Positions 20,762-30,003 of a stretch of 64,000 bases of DNA are shown one piece after another (positions within the stretch are counted from its first letter, which is position 1; each line of letters opens with the position of its first letter). The DNA lies in contig NZ_CP119075.1 of NCBI RefSeq assembly GCF_029023725.1, positions 5,079,501 to 5,143,500 of the forward strand. The letters are read 5' to 3'. The position numbers and the translations under genes were made by a program. This DNA comes from Synoicihabitans lomoniglobus (GTDB taxonomy: Bacteria; Verrucomicrobiota; Verrucomicrobiia; Opitutales; Opitutaceae). The notes under the pieces were generated by a model. That model worked only from the letters and a program-made list of their open reading frames with translations, did no database searches and was not told the origin of the DNA.

Positions 20762-22426
20762 ATGAGGGCAGTAGAATCGTCGCGGCGTCAGGCCTTAATT
20801 GATTGGATTCGCCGGAAGCCTTTTGCGATTGGCCTGATTGAAAATAACAGCGTCAATGGGTTCGTGTCTTCGGATTCGTCACCCCTGCCCCTGCCCCCGC
20901 CCCGTCCGTATATCGCGCTGACGGTTGGTATGGTAGCGGGAGGCAGTGCGTTGTTGATGTTGGGGGTCGCGCCGCTCCTGGCGTCGAGCGGGGTGGCTCG
21001 TGGGATGATGGTCGGTGGAGGCGCCCTCGTGTGCGGGGTGGCGGCGGCGTGGGGCACACGACGGGTGCAGCGGCGTCTGCACGCCGAAGCGCTCGAGCTG
21101 CACGAGCGTCTCAACGCTCAGCAGACCCGTGTCGATGAAACGAGCGCCCAACTGCAACGGGCGAACGAGCGCGTCGCGGTTCTGGAACAGAAAGCCGAAT
21201 TGCTCCGCGATCTGGAGTCGCGACTGCTTTCGCAGCAATCGACCTTTGTGCGTGGTCGCATGACGGCTGGGTTGGCCCACGGTTTTAACAACATGCTCGG
21301 GGGCATCATGGGTTATGCCAGCGCGGTGGAGGAAGTGCCGGATCTGTCGGTCACGGAGTTGCGGCATTATCTGTCGCAAATCAGTTCCTCCAGCCAGCGT
21401 GCGACCCTGCTTTGTCACCAGCTACTGGTCGCATCGAGTCGGCAATCGAGTGCCGATGACGTGGTGCACTTGGTGCGCTTTCGTCAGGAGGTATTGCCGT
21501 TGTTGGAGGCCTGTATTGGCAGCGGCGTGACGTTGAAGGTGGAGGTCGAGCACGGCCTGCCATCGGCTCGGGCGGATATTGCCGGGCTGCAGATGACCCT
21601 GGCCAATCTGGCTTTCAACGCGCTCGAGTCATTTACCGGTCGCACTGGTGAGATCAACCTCGCCGTCAGCAAGACATCGCTGGGCGTGGCGGAGAGTCGA
21701 TCGCCGTTCGGGGCGAGCCCGGACGGGGGAGAATACCTGCGATTCACCCTGACCGATGATGGCTCGGGCATGGATGAGAGCGTGCGAGCCCGGGCGCTCG
21801 AACCGTTTTTCACCACTAAAGAAAATCATCTCGGTCTCGGCCTCACGGCGGTCGATCGCTGGGTCCGCTCGCGGCAGGGCGCGTTGGTGGTGCGACCGGG
21901 CCGGGAAAAAGGCACGGTGGTCGAACTGTATTTGCCGGCGGTGTTGTCGGTGTTTGGGGCCACGGATTCGCGTCCGGCGGTGGCGGGATTGTCGGAGACG
22001 GTGTCGACGGCGAAGTCGAACGGTTTGGAAGAACCGGGGGTGAACAAAATAAGGCGGGTGTTGGTCGTTGATGACGATCCGACCCTGCGCGAGTTTTCCA
22101 CCATGTTGATGGAGCATGCGGGGCTCACCGTCTTCGTGGCGGACGGAGGACGAGAGGCGTTGAAGCTCCATGAAACGAAAGGTCCGTTCGATCTGGCCTT
22201 GGTGGATTACCAGATGCCCGGGCTGGACGGGGTGGAGACGATTGCGGCGATGCGGGCGTCGGGGGCGACGACTCGATTCGTGCTCATGTCGGGTTCACTG
22301 CCCAAGGAGATTCCCGATTTGGAGCAAGCGGGTGAGTTGTTGGATTTCTTACCCAAGCCCTTCACGCCTTCGATGATGCGTGAACTTCTGCTCAAGGTGT
22401 TCGGCGAAATGTCCGGGCGGCGTTGA
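20762..22426 (+). CDS. Membrane histidine kinase with C-terminal receiver domain
   Basis: A 554-residue protein: two membrane segments (about residues 50-100), a coiled coil (about 100-160), a HisKA-like helix with H173 in GLAHGFNNML, an HATPase_c domain (N-box LANLAFNALESF; G1 DDGSGMDE; FFTTKENHLGLGL) and a receiver (VLVVDDDP; D482 in LVDYQMPG; KPF). The short extracytoplasmic loop suggests sensing in or near the membrane. The first 35 residues look unusual, and a downstream GTG near 20864 is an alternative start. It converges on sixA, whose product can dephosphorylate phosphohistidines in hybrid phosphorelays. Confidence 0.88.
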   Translation: MRAVESSRRQALIDWIRRKPFAIGLIENNSVNGFVSSDSSPLPLPPPRPYIALTVGMVAGGSALLMLGVAPLLASSGVARGMMVGGGALVCGVAAAWGTRRVQRRLHAEALELHERLNAQQTRVDETSAQLQRANERVAVLEQKAELLRDLESRLLSQQSTFVRGRMTAGLAHGFNNMLGGIMGYASAVEEVPDLSVTELRHYLSQISSSSQRATLLCHQLLVASSRQSSADDVVHLVRFRQEVLPLLEACIGSGVTLKVEVEHGLPSARADIAGLQMTLANLAFNALESFTGRTGEINLAVSKTSLGVAESRSPFGASPDGGEYLRFTLTDDGSGMDESVRARALEPFFTTKENHLGLGLTAVDRWVRSRQGALVVRPGREKGTVVELYLPAVLSVFGATDSRPAVAGLSETVSTAKSNGLEEPGVNKIRRVLVVDDDPTLREFSTMLMEHAGLTVFVADGGREALKLHETKGPFDLALVDYQMPGLDGVETIAAMRASGATTRFVLMSGSLPKEIPDLEQAGELLDFLPKPFTPSMMRELLLKVFGEMSGRR

Positions 22427-22441
22427 AGGCGGGGCCCGCGA

Positions 22442-22942
22442 CTATTCCGCGCTGAGGAGTTCGGGGCAGAAGTGCCATGCGACGCGCCAGCGCGGGAGTT
22501 TGGAGCGTCCATGCACTTTGTCCGAAAGCCGCAGGCAAATAATCGCGCTCTTCTTAACGTGAAAGCCGACGGGGTTGGCTTTACCTCGCACCAAAAGCGT
22601 CGCGAGTCCGCTCAAGTGGGGTTCATGGCCCACCAACGCGATGTCATGCACCGTCGGATACTCCGCCAGGCGACGAGCCATGATGAGCGGGTCATCGCCA
22701 GGGAGCAGGCCATCGGTTTCGACCAACGGCACGTCGAGCTCCAGGCCCGCCTCCAGAGCCACGGCCGTCTCATAGGCGCGAACGAGCGGGCTGTGCCAGA
22801 ACTGACCGGGGCGCAGGTTGCCGTTGTGGCGAAAAAAGGACGCAACATGCGCGGTGGTTTGCCGGCCGCGTTCACTGAGGGGGCGAGCGGCATCGTTATC
22901 TCCGGCCGGGGCGTGGGCGTGGCGAATGAGATAAAGGCGCAT
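22442..22942 (-). CDS. sixA: Phosphohistidine phosphatase SixA
   Basis: The 166-residue histidine phosphatase begins MRLYLIRHAHAP with the catalytic RHA motif and keeps LSERGRQ, SPLVRAYETA and the second histidine in LVGHEPHL, the SixA pattern without the insertions of phosphoglycerate mutases. In E. coli SixA removes phosphate from phosphohistidine in ArcB-type HPt domains or in NPr. Here it lies 21 bases downstream of a PAS kinase/receiver gene on the same strand and tail to tail with another kinase/receiver gene, which fits a role in damping phosphorelay signalling. Confidence 0.92.
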   Translation of the reverse strand: MRLYLIRHAHAPAGDNDAARPLSERGRQTTAHVASFFRHNGNLRPGQFWHSPLVRAYETAVALEAGLELDVPLVETDGLLPGDDPLIMARRLAEYPTVHDIALVGHEPHLSGLATLLVRGKANPVGFHVKKSAIICLRLSDKVHGRSKLPRWRVAWHFCPELLSAE

Positions 22943-22963
22943 GACGGTGTCGGGAGTTTGTCG

Positions 22964-24529
22964 CTACGGCTGGTCGTCGATATCGAGCAACTTGCGCACA
23001 TCCTGCAGCAGCGTGCTCAAAGCGAAAGGTTTGGGCAGGATCGATTGGTGACTTCCGCTCAACCACGGCAAGGCGGAGGCGTCGTCGCGGTTGGGAGTGC
23101 AGAGCACCCTCAGGCCACGGTGATTTTCGTGCAGCGTTTTGATCATACGCTCCATCTCGCCGGACGATTCGGTGTGGTCGGCGATGATCAAGTGCACGGT
23201 GGTTTGGCGGTGTTTCACCCCCACAATCGCGGTGGCGGCCGAGGGCGCGTCCATGACGTCGTAACCGTCGGCGGTGAAAATGCCGGCGATCATTTTGCGC
23301 ACGACATGATCGGCTTCGACGATCAACAGGGTTTCGCGTCCGCGCGTGACCGGCAGCGGGGCCAGTGAACCGATTGCGGGTGACGCATCCTCTTCGCTGC
23401 GGGGGAGAAAAATTTCGAACGTCGTTCCCACGCCCTGTTTGCTGCGCACAAAAATGTGACCGCCGCTTTGTCGCACGATGCCGTAGACGAGCGCGAGCCC
23501 GAGTCCGGTGCCGACCCCGGCTTCCTTGGTGGTGAAAAACGGTTCAAACAGCACGGTCTGCGTCGCTTCGTCCATGCCGCAGCCGTTGTCGTTGACCGTG
23601 AGCACGACGTAGTTGCCCGGTTGCATGTCGGTGATGCGTCGGTTGAGGGCGGGCGCCACGGTGCGATTTTCGGTGGTGACGATGATGCGGCCGCCGGCCG
23701 GCGTGGCGTCGCGGGCGTTGATGACCAGATTGAGCAGCACCTGCTGCATCTGAGTCGGATCGACGCGAATGTTGCCGACCTCCTCTGCCAGCGAGAGTTC
23801 GAACGAGCGCTCGTCACCCAGCAGACGGGAAAGAATGTCCGTGTTTTCGCGAACGAGCCGATTGGGGCTGATCACGCGCGGATCGAGCGCCTGTCGGCGG
23901 CCAAAGGCCAGCAGTTGTCGCACAAGCGCCGACGCCTGGTGGCCGGCTTGGTGGATTTCTTGAATCTCGCGCTGGGCTTTCTCGTTCTCTCCAACGGTTT
24001 GGTGGAGAATCTCGCAGTAGCCGTTGATGACCGAGAGCAGGTTGTTGAAGTCGTGGGCGACGCCCCCGGCGAGACGTCCGACGGCATCGAGGCGCTGGGA
24101 GTGGACCAACGCATCCTGGAGGCGGCGGTTGGCCGTCATGTCGCGGTAGGTGATGATCACGTGCGCCCGGCGGCCGTGTTCGTCCGCCAGCCAGCTGAAG
24201 GTCCAGGCGACGAAGACCGCCTTGCCCGCCTTGGTGTGCAGAAACCCTTCGTCGCTATGCGTCTCGGGCTGCTCGGTGGCGGAGTGCCAGTGGCGTTGGG
24301 CCTTCACGTCCGAACGCTCGACATGCAGTTTGGCGTGACCTTGGCCGATCAATTCGGTGGCGGTGTATCCGGAAATCTGACACAACGCATCGTTCACGTG
24401 CTCGATCCGGAAACCGGCGGGCCCGAAATCGGGCGCGGCGATCAACACGCCTTCGCTGAGCGATTGAAAGACCCCGGCGAGGAGGGCGGCGTCGGGCGGG
24501 GAGGAATCGGACGGTAGCGGGTTGGTCAC
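22964..24529 (-). CDS. PAS-domain histidine kinase with atypical receiver
   Basis: This 521-residue cytoplasmic protein has a PAS domain (about residues 20-135), HisKA with H159 in [14 protein letters not shown], an HATPase_c domain ([41 protein letters not shown]) and a C-terminal receiver (LLIVEADH ... LIIADHTES ... KPF). The receiver keeps an acidic pair, the candidate phospho-acceptor Asp and the lysine, but the usual 'MPxxxG' after the Asp is replaced by HTESSGE. Its ATG overlaps the pdxH stop (ATGA), and sixA follows 21 bases on, so pdxH, kinase and sixA form an operon. Confidence 0.92.
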   Translation of the reverse strand: MTNPLPSDSSPPDAALLAGVFQSLSEGVLIAAPDFGPAGFRIEHVNDALCQISGYTATELIGQGHAKLHVERSDVKAQRHWHSATEQPETHSDEGFLHTKAGKAVFVAWTFSWLADEHGRRAHVIITYRDMTANRRLQDALVHSQRLDAVGRLAGGVAHDFNNLLSVINGYCEILHQTVGENEKAQREIQEIHQAGHQASALVRQLLAFGRRQALDPRVISPNRLVRENTDILSRLLGDERSFELSLAEEVGNIRVDPTQMQQVLLNLVINARDATPAGGRIIVTTENRTVAPALNRRITDMQPGNYVVLTVNDNGCGMDEATQTVLFEPFFTTKEAGVGTGLGLALVYGIVRQSGGHIFVRSKQGVGTTFEIFLPRSEEDASPAIGSLAPLPVTRGRETLLIVEADHVVRKMIAGIFTADGYDVMDAPSAATAIVGVKHRQTTVHLIIADHTESSGEMERMIKTLHENHRGLRVLCTPNRDDASALPWLSGSHQSILPKPFALSTLLQDVRKLLDIDDQP

Positions 24530-25164
24530 GGCGCGAGGCGTTCAATCACCCAGTCCTGATCCGCGCGACGGTAACGGAGACGATCATGGAGCCGATTGCG
24601 ACGACCTTGCCAGAAATCGACGGTCGCCGGGTTGAGGCAGTATCCGCCCCAATGTGGTGGCGTGGGCACGGGTTGACCGGCGTAACGGGACTCCACCGCC
24701 CGCAGGTTGTCTTCCAATGTCTTTCGGCTGGGAACGACGGTGCTCTGTGGCGAGGCCCAAGCCCCGAACTGGCTGCCGAGGGGGCGGCTTTGAAAGTAGG
24801 CGTCCGTCTCTTCCCGCGAGATCTTGGTGACCGTGCCGGTGGCGATGACCTGGCGCTCGAGGGCCAGCCACGGGAAGAGCAACGTCGCCCGAGGGGTCGT
24901 CGTGAGGTCCCGGCCCTTGGCGCTTTCGTAGTTGGTAAAGAATACGAAACCCCGACCGTCGACACTCTTGAGCAGCATGGTGCGAGCGCGGGGCGTGCCG
25001 TCGCTGTCGACGGTGGCCAGGGTCATGGCGTTGGGTTCGATGACGTTGGCGGCCTCGGCCTCCTGGAACCATTTATCGAACTGGCGAAACGGATCGCGCG
25101 CGAGGTCAGCCTCGGCGAGTCCGGCAAGAGAGTAGTCTTTGCGAAGTGATGCCAGTGATGCCAT
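24526..25164 (-). CDS. pdxH: Pyridoxamine 5'-phosphate oxidase
   Basis: The enzyme oxidises pyridoxamine- or pyridoxine-5'-phosphate to pyridoxal-5'-phosphate with FMN. The 212-residue protein matches PdxH: MASLRKDY-type start, DPF.QF..WF.EA, the FMN-binding [19 protein letters not shown] region, [16 protein letters not shown] and the C-terminal [13 protein letters not shown] with the conserved RxxRLH arginines. I use the ATG at 25162-25164, which aligns with family N-termini. The coupling (ATGA) to a histidine kinase gene downstream is unusual. It is divergent from the M20 peptidase gene. Confidence 0.95.
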   Translation of the reverse strand: MASLASLRKDYSLAGLAEADLARDPFRQFDKWFQEAEAANVIEPNAMTLATVDSDGTPRARTMLLKSVDGRGFVFFTNYESAKGRDLTTTPRATLLFPWLALERQVIATGTVTKISREETDAYFQSRPLGSQFGAWASPQSTVVPSRKTLEDNLRAVESRYAGQPVPTPPHWGGYCLNPATVDFWQGRRNRLHDRLRYRRADQDWVIERLAP

Positions 25165-25280
25165 GATGGTGTCGGAAGTTTGCCCCGGAGAGTCGAGGGC
25201 TGTCAAAAGACAACTCAGAGCGGAGAAGGTTGCTAAATTGATTTGGTTTGAGGCGGACAATGTCGCACCTTGCCGCATTC

Positions 25281-26531
25281 ATGACCGAGCCCACGCCCGC
25301 CCACTACATTGAACAGCACCGTTCGGAATTGTTGGATTTGCTCGCGACTTTGGTGCGGTTCGACACCACGAACCCGCCCGGGACCAACTACGATGCCATC
25401 ACCCAGCACTTGGTCGCGGAGATGCAGCGGGCGGGGTTGACCGCGGAGCGTTTGCCGATCCCGCGGGCGGCGTTGGAGACGGCGTTGCCGCAGGATCAGT
25501 GGGATTTCCCCCGTTTTAACGTGGTGGGGCGGCGTGAAGTGGCGGGCGCCACCAAAACGATTCACTTCAATGCCCACTACGATGTGGTGCCGGTCTCGGG
25601 CCGGTGGAGGCACGGCGACCCGTTCAGCGGCACTGTCGACGACGAAGCGATCTACGGCCGCGGCACCGCCGACATGAAGGGTTCCATCGCCTCCCTGCTG
25701 ATGGCGCTGCGGGCGTTGCAAGAGACGGGCGTCGAGCCGGCGGTCAATATCGAGGTTTCGTTCACGGCCGATGAGGAGACAGATTCCGTGCTGGGGGCGG
25801 ATTGGTTGGTGCATCACGCGAAGATAGCGCCCGATTATGTCGTCGTCATGGAAGGCGGCGAGGGGCGGCATGTCTGTTGCGGCCACAACGGGGTGACGTG
25901 GTTGCGCGTGGTGGTGCATGGCAAGGCCGCCCACGGTTCGCAGCCCGAACACGGTATCAATGCGCTCGAAAAAATGTCCGCGCTCGTGCTGGCCCTGGAG
26001 GGGCACAAACATGATCTGGCTACACGCACCTTCACCACGCCCAACGGCACGGTGATGCGGCCGACGCTCAACGTGGGCGGCGTCTTTGGTGCCGGGCCGG
26101 GGGGCAAGATCAACACGGTGCCGGCGGAGGCCCATTTCACGATCGACCGGCGGGTGTTGGCGACCGAAACCGTGGACGCCGCCGAGGCCGAATTGCGCGC
26201 AGTGCTCGACCGCACGGCCGCGTCGATCCCCGACTGCCGCATCACGATTGAAAAAATTTCCGAGAACCACGCGTGTTTTAATCCCCCGGACAATCCGTTT
26301 TTTAAGGCGATGGCCGAGAGCGTGACGAAAGTGCGGGGGGAGACAGCCGAATTCAGTGTTTCGACCGGTTTCAACGACATGCATTTCTTCTCGCATCACT
26401 TCCAGGTGCCGACGCTGGGCTACGGCCCGGGAGGCGACCAAATCCACGCCGTGGATGAACACGCCCGCGTGCGTGACCTGATGGATTCGGCCGGAATCTA
26501 TGCGGATCTGTTGGTAAAGTTTGCGGGCTAG
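25281..26531 (+). CDS. M20 family metallopeptidase (ArgE/DapE/carboxypeptidase G2 type)
   Basis: A di-zinc amidase of about 416 residues. Metal and catalytic residues appear in order: HYDVVPV (HxD), YGRGTADMKG (bridging Asp), ADEETDS (Glu pair), VVMEGGEGR and, near the C-terminus, DQIHAVDEH. The dimerisation domain is seen in between (VHGKAAHGSQPEHGINAL). The substrate may be an acyl-amino acid or peptide; ArgE or DapE function cannot be told apart here, and no arginine or lysine genes are nearby. ATGs at 25260 and 25281 are both possible; family alignment favours 25281. Confidence 0.9.
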   Translation: MTEPTPAHYIEQHRSELLDLLATLVRFDTTNPPGTNYDAITQHLVAEMQRAGLTAERLPIPRAALETALPQDQWDFPRFNVVGRREVAGATKTIHFNAHYDVVPVSGRWRHGDPFSGTVDDEAIYGRGTADMKGSIASLLMALRALQETGVEPAVNIEVSFTADEETDSVLGADWLVHHAKIAPDYVVVMEGGEGRHVCCGHNGVTWLRVVVHGKAAHGSQPEHGINALEKMSALVLALEGHKHDLATRTFTTPNGTVMRPTLNVGGVFGAGPGGKINTVPAEAHFTIDRRVLATETVDAAEAELRAVLDRTAASIPDCRITIEKISENHACFNPPDNPFFKAMAESVTKVRGETAEFSVSTGFNDMHFFSHHFQVPTLGYGPGGDQIHAVDEHARVRDLMDSAGIYADLLVKFAG

Positions 26532-26655
26532 CCGGTCGGGAAATCTTTCGCGGGTTCATTATCCTTTCTCGATCACTCGTTTCCGACGTGGGCGGGTGTG
26601 GCGAAGAGGAGATCGGCTTGCACCGTTCGCGGCGGTGCGCCTTGTTCGCAGAATC

Positions 26656-27474
26656 GTGTCGACCCCGCTCCTCTACGAATCCCACTGCCACACCCCTCTC
26701 TGTCACCATGCGGAGGGTGACCCGGTGGAATATGCGGCGGCGGCGGAACAGGCGGGACTGAAGGGGATCATTTTCACCTGCCATTGCCCGTTGCCGGATG
26801 GGCTGAGCGCCTCGGTGCGGATGAATCCGCTGCAATACGAGCTCTACCATCGCATGATAGCGGAGGCTCGCGAACAGTTTGCCGGTCGCCTCGATGTGCG
26901 AGTGGGATTGGAGAGCGATTACCTGCCGGGAATCGAGCCGTGGTTGGAGAATCTACATGGTCGGCGCCCGCTGAACCACGTGCTCGGGTCGGTGCACCCG
27001 CAGCTCGGAGACTATCGCAACCGGTTCTACCACGGCGACGACTTTGCTTTTCAACAGACTTACTTTCAACACGTGGCCGAAGCCGCCGAGACGGGACTCT
27101 TCGATACCATGGCGCATCCCGACCTGGTTAAAAACATGCCCCCACAGTCCTGGGATTTTGACCGCATCCAGCCCGATATCGCCCGCATGCTCGATCGCGT
27201 CGCGGCAACGGGAGTGGCCATGGAACTCAACACCAGTGGGGTGAACAAAGCCCTGCCGGAAATGAACCCCGGCACTGCGATGCTGACCATGATGCACGAA
27301 CGCGGCATCCCGGTGGTGATCGGTGCCGACGCGCACGTGCCTCACCGCGTGGCCGATGGCTATCGCGAGGCGTTGCAGACGCTGCAGGCGGTGGGTTACG
27401 AAAACGTGCACGTGTTCTTGGAGCGCGAACCCCACGCCATTGCCATCGACGCGGCGTTGGCTTCCCTGGCTTGA
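26656..27474 (+). CDS. PHP-domain histidinol-phosphatase-like hydrolase
   Basis: The 272-residue protein has the PHP metal motifs: ESHCHTPLCHH at the start, FTCHCPLP, VGLESDYLPG, LGSVHPQ, TMAHPDLVKN and GADAHVPHRV. This is the HisK-type histidinol phosphate phosphatase arrangement, acting in the penultimate step of histidine synthesis, but other phosphoesterases share it and no his genes are adjacent. The only start close to the first motif is the GTG at 26656. The stop overlaps a TTG of the next gene, and the three genes 26656-28996 appear to be one transcript. Confidence 0.85.
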   Translation: MSTPLLYESHCHTPLCHHAEGDPVEYAAAAEQAGLKGIIFTCHCPLPDGLSASVRMNPLQYELYHRMIAEAREQFAGRLDVRVGLESDYLPGIEPWLENLHGRRPLNHVLGSVHPQLGDYRNRFYHGDDFAFQQTYFQHVAEAAETGLFDTMAHPDLVKNMPPQSWDFDRIQPDIARMLDRVAATGVAMELNTSGVNKALPEMNPGTAMLTMMHERGIPVVIGADAHVPHRVADGYREALQTLQAVGYENVHVFLEREPHAIAIDAALASLA

Positions 27475-27488
27475 ACTCGCGGATTGTG

Positions 27489-27893
27489 ATGCGCTGGGAC
27501 CATATCGAATTGTTGGTGCCCGACCGTGCCGCCGCCTTGGCGTGGTATCGCGAGTGGTTCGATTTCGTTCCGATTCCCCAGCCGGACGAGTGGGCCAAGA
27601 ATGGACCGATCATGGTTTCCCCGGATGGCGGCGATACGAAATTGGCGCTGTTCACCGGTGAGCCACAAGCCGCGGCCGAGGAGCGCGGCTGGCGTCGGGT
27701 GGCGTTTCGCGTCACCGCCGGCGAGTTTGCCGCCTTTGCTCGTCGCTATCGTGCGTCGGGCCAAACCTTGCAAGGGCCGGTCGACCATCAAACGGCGTGG
27801 TCGGTGTATTTGAGCGACCCTTGGGGCAATGCGCTTGAGGTCACGACCTACGATTACGCCGCCGGGGCTTTAACCGTATCCGAACTTTCATGA
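27489..27893 (+). CDS. VOC (glyoxalase/bleomycin-resistance fold) protein
   Basis: A single vicinal-oxygen-chelate domain of 134 residues: WDHIELLVPDRAAALAWYREWFDF at the start, LALFTGEP, VAFRVT, and the metal-site region YLSDPWGNALEVTTYD at the end. The putative metal ligands (His in DHIEL, Glu in ALEVTTYD) are present. Substrate unknown. The ATG at 27489 is used; a TTG at 27471 overlapping the previous stop is possible. Its stop overlaps the rlmN start (ATGA, 27890-27893). Confidence 0.8.
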   Translation: MRWDHIELLVPDRAAALAWYREWFDFVPIPQPDEWAKNGPIMVSPDGGDTKLALFTGEPQAAAEERGWRRVAFRVTAGEFAAFARRYRASGQTLQGPVDHQTAWSVYLSDPWGNALEVTTYDYAAGALTVSELS

Positions 27894-28996
27894 CCGCGGC
27901 CGTCGAACACCCATTGAACCTGCTCGGACTCACCCGCGACGAACTCACGGCGCTGGTCGAAACCTGGGGGTTCAAGCCTCTGCACACCGGCAAAATCTGG
28001 CGTCACCTCTATCAGGAGCGGCGCACTGACTGGGATGCTATTTCAAGTCTGCCGCGGGACCTGGCCTCCCGCCTGACACGCGAGACCGTGGCCACCTTGC
28101 TGCCCATCGCCCGCGAGACCCACTCGAGCGATGCCTTTACGCGCAAATATCTGCTCGCTCTTGCCGACCAGCGACAGATCGAGACGGTGCTCATGCGCTA
28201 CTCCGGCCGGGTCACGGCGTGCATCAGTTCGCAGGCCGGTTGTGCAATGGGCTGTGTGTTTTGCGCCACGGGACAGATGGGATTCAAGCGCCACCTCACC
28301 ACGGCGGAAATCGTGGCGCAGGCGCTCCATGTCGACGCCGTATTGCGCGCCACCATCGCGGATGATCCCGCTCTGGCCGAGGGCGATCACGACTCGCCCC
28401 ATCACCGTCATGAGCGGCTGCGCAACATCGTGCTCATGGGCATGGGTGAGCCGCTGCACAACTACGATGCCGTGATCAAGGCGACGCAGATTCTGCGTGA
28501 TCCCGCCGGCCTCGCGCTGGGGGCCAAAAAAATCACGCTGAGCACGGTCGGCGTCGTGCCCGGGATCATCCGTCTTGCGGATGAGCGTCAGCCCATTCAC
28601 CTCGCGGTGTCCTTGCACGCCGCCACCCAGGAAGGGCGCGCGGCCCTCGTGCCGGCGGCGAAGAAGTGGACGCTCGACATGCTCATGGACGCGTGCCGCT
28701 ACTACGTCGAAAAAATGGATCGGCGCATCTTCTTCGAGTGGACGCTGATTGAAGGACAAAACGATCGTCCCGAAGATGCGCACGCCGTGGGCCGGTTGCT
28801 TCAGAACATTCCCGGTCAGGTGAATCTCATTCCGCTGAATCCAACAAACGGATACGGAGGCGCGCCGAGCGACAATGTCGCGGCGAAACGCTTTCAAGCC
28901 ATCCTCGCTGAATACGGCCTGCCGAGCACCGTCCGTCAGCGTCGCGGCATCGACATCGGAGCCGGTTGCGGCCAGCTCGCCTCGGCCTCGGGTTAA
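27890..28996 (+). CDS. rlmN: 23S rRNA (adenine-2503-C2)-methyltransferase RlmN
   Basis: A radical-SAM methyltransferase of 368 residues that methylates A2503 of 23S rRNA and A37 of some tRNAs. The cluster cysteines are C118, C122 and C125 in CAMGCVFCATGQMGF; GMGEPLHNYD binds SAM; the resolving cysteine near the C-terminus is C360 in GAGCGQL. The N-terminal helical RNA-binding domain is intact. The gene is translationally coupled to the VOC gene upstream and ends before a palindrome shared with the convergent AlkD-like gene. Confidence 0.96.
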   Translation: MTAAVEHPLNLLGLTRDELTALVETWGFKPLHTGKIWRHLYQERRTDWDAISSLPRDLASRLTRETVATLLPIARETHSSDAFTRKYLLALADQRQIETVLMRYSGRVTACISSQAGCAMGCVFCATGQMGFKRHLTTAEIVAQALHVDAVLRATIADDPALAEGDHDSPHHRHERLRNIVLMGMGEPLHNYDAVIKATQILRDPAGLALGAKKITLSTVGVVPGIIRLADERQPIHLAVSLHAATQEGRAALVPAAKKWTLDMLMDACRYYVEKMDRRIFFEWTLIEGQNDRPEDAHAVGRLLQNIPGQVNLIPLNPTNGYGGAPSDNVAAKRFQAILAEYGLPSTVRQRRGIDIGAGCGQLASASG

Positions 28997-29030
28997 CCGG
29001 AGCAAGCCCAACGATCCCTCGCTCCCGCCT

Positions 29031-29053
29031 CAATGTTCGTATTACGAACATTG
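29031..29053. terminator. Palindrome between convergent rlmN and AlkD-like genes
   Basis: Ten-base perfect arms (CAATGTTCGT at 29031-29040 and its complement at 29044-29053) with a three-base loop ATT. It sits in the 90-bp gap between two convergent stops, fitting a bidirectional terminator, although no T-tract is present. Confidence 0.5.
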
Positions 29054-29086
29054 GGGCGGATGGCCCGGTTTCGGGGATCAGGTCGG

Positions 29087-29815
29087 TTAGGGTTTGGGGA
29101 ATCGCGAACGCAGTTCGCGGACGGCGTCTCGGCCGATCCAGCGGGCGCTCGGCGATGGGCTGGCGGCGAGTTCTTCGGCGAGTTGCAGGGCGGCGGCGTG
29201 GAGCGGAGGAGACCGGCGTTTGCCGATTTGGCGCAGGGCCCAGTTGACGGCTTTTTTCACGAAATTGCGTTCGTCGGTGGCGGCGGTGGCGATGAGAGGC
29301 AGGAAATCGAGGAATGTTTGGTCGGGCTCTTTCTTGGCGTGAACCCCCAGAGTGGCCAGCAGAGCAAAGGCGGCGCGGCGTTCGAATTCGGGCTCACGGT
29401 TGGACCAGGCTCGAACGCGACCGAACGCGTGAGGCGTGTGGCGGAAGACGTTCATGCATGTCTGATCACACACATCCCAGCTGTCGAAGCCCGTGATCCA
29501 GCTGTCCATGAGTTTGGGCGTGAACTGACTGGGATCGGCAGTGAGGGCGGCGAGGATGCGTGCTTCGTGGACCGGTTGTTCCCATAGGGCGAGGGCCAGC
29601 GGTTGGTTGCGGCGGTGCGCTTTGGCGAGACCCCGTAGTAGGGGCATGGAGCAGCCCAACTGTTCATCGGAGGTGCGAATGCCGAAGCGTTGTTGGCCGG
29701 CAACGTTGCGCGGGTCGCCGGCGGCGCGGAGTTCGGCGATGAGCGCGGTGGCGAGTCGAACGTTAGCGGGGGTCGTTGGCATGTCCGGACTTTTTTTGTT
29801 CTTCTTTCTCTTCAC
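29087..29815 (-). CDS. DNA alkylation repair protein (AlkD-like HEAT repeats)
   Basis: The 242-residue all-helical protein contains FGIRTSDEQLGCSMPLLR, SWITGFDSWDVCDQTC and the strongly family-typical RNFVKKAVNWALRQIGKR. AlkD relatives are HEAT-repeat glycosylases that remove bulky or cationic alkylated bases. The catalytic Trp and Asp positions appear to be kept in FDSWDVCD. ATG at 29815 or the internal ATG at 29782 may be the start; the first 11 residues are basic and could be a tail. Confidence 0.87.
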   Translation of the reverse strand: MKRKKNKKSPDMPTTPANVRLATALIAELRAAGDPRNVAGQQRFGIRTSDEQLGCSMPLLRGLAKAHRRNQPLALALWEQPVHEARILAALTADPSQFTPKLMDSWITGFDSWDVCDQTCMNVFRHTPHAFGRVRAWSNREPEFERRAAFALLATLGVHAKKEPDQTFLDFLPLIATAATDERNFVKKAVNWALRQIGKRRSPPLHAAALQLAEELAASPSPSARWIGRDAVRELRSRFPKP

Positions 29816-29911
29816 TCTCTTCCCGCTGGAAAGGATGGGTTTCGTTCAGTGGCGATAAGGAAAAGAGGAAAGAGAAAGACTAAAGATCACCGCGTCGGCG
29901 CACGGCGCTGG

Positions 29912-29969
29912 GTAGGCTGCGAGCTTGCTCGCGCTTTCTCCTCGGAGCGCCTGCGAGCAGGCTGCCTAC
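29912..29969. repeat. REP-like inverted repeat, GTAGG family
   Basis: Arm 1 (29912-29933) begins GTAGGCTGCGAGC and arm 2 (29945-29969) ends GCAGGCTGCCTAC. Together they form a long imperfect hairpin in the 188-bp gap upstream of the AlkD-like gene and downstream of the DAHP synthase gene. Same family as the elements at 7634, 37168, 50595 and 51801. Confidence 0.65.
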
Positions 29970-30003
29970 ATGGTTGGCAATGGGAGGTTAACTCAGGCAC
30001 GAC

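Noticed and set aside
25233..26462. 409-codon minus-strand frame opposite the M20 peptidase gene
   Set aside because: Shadow frame; the plus strand has a full set of M20 metal ligands.
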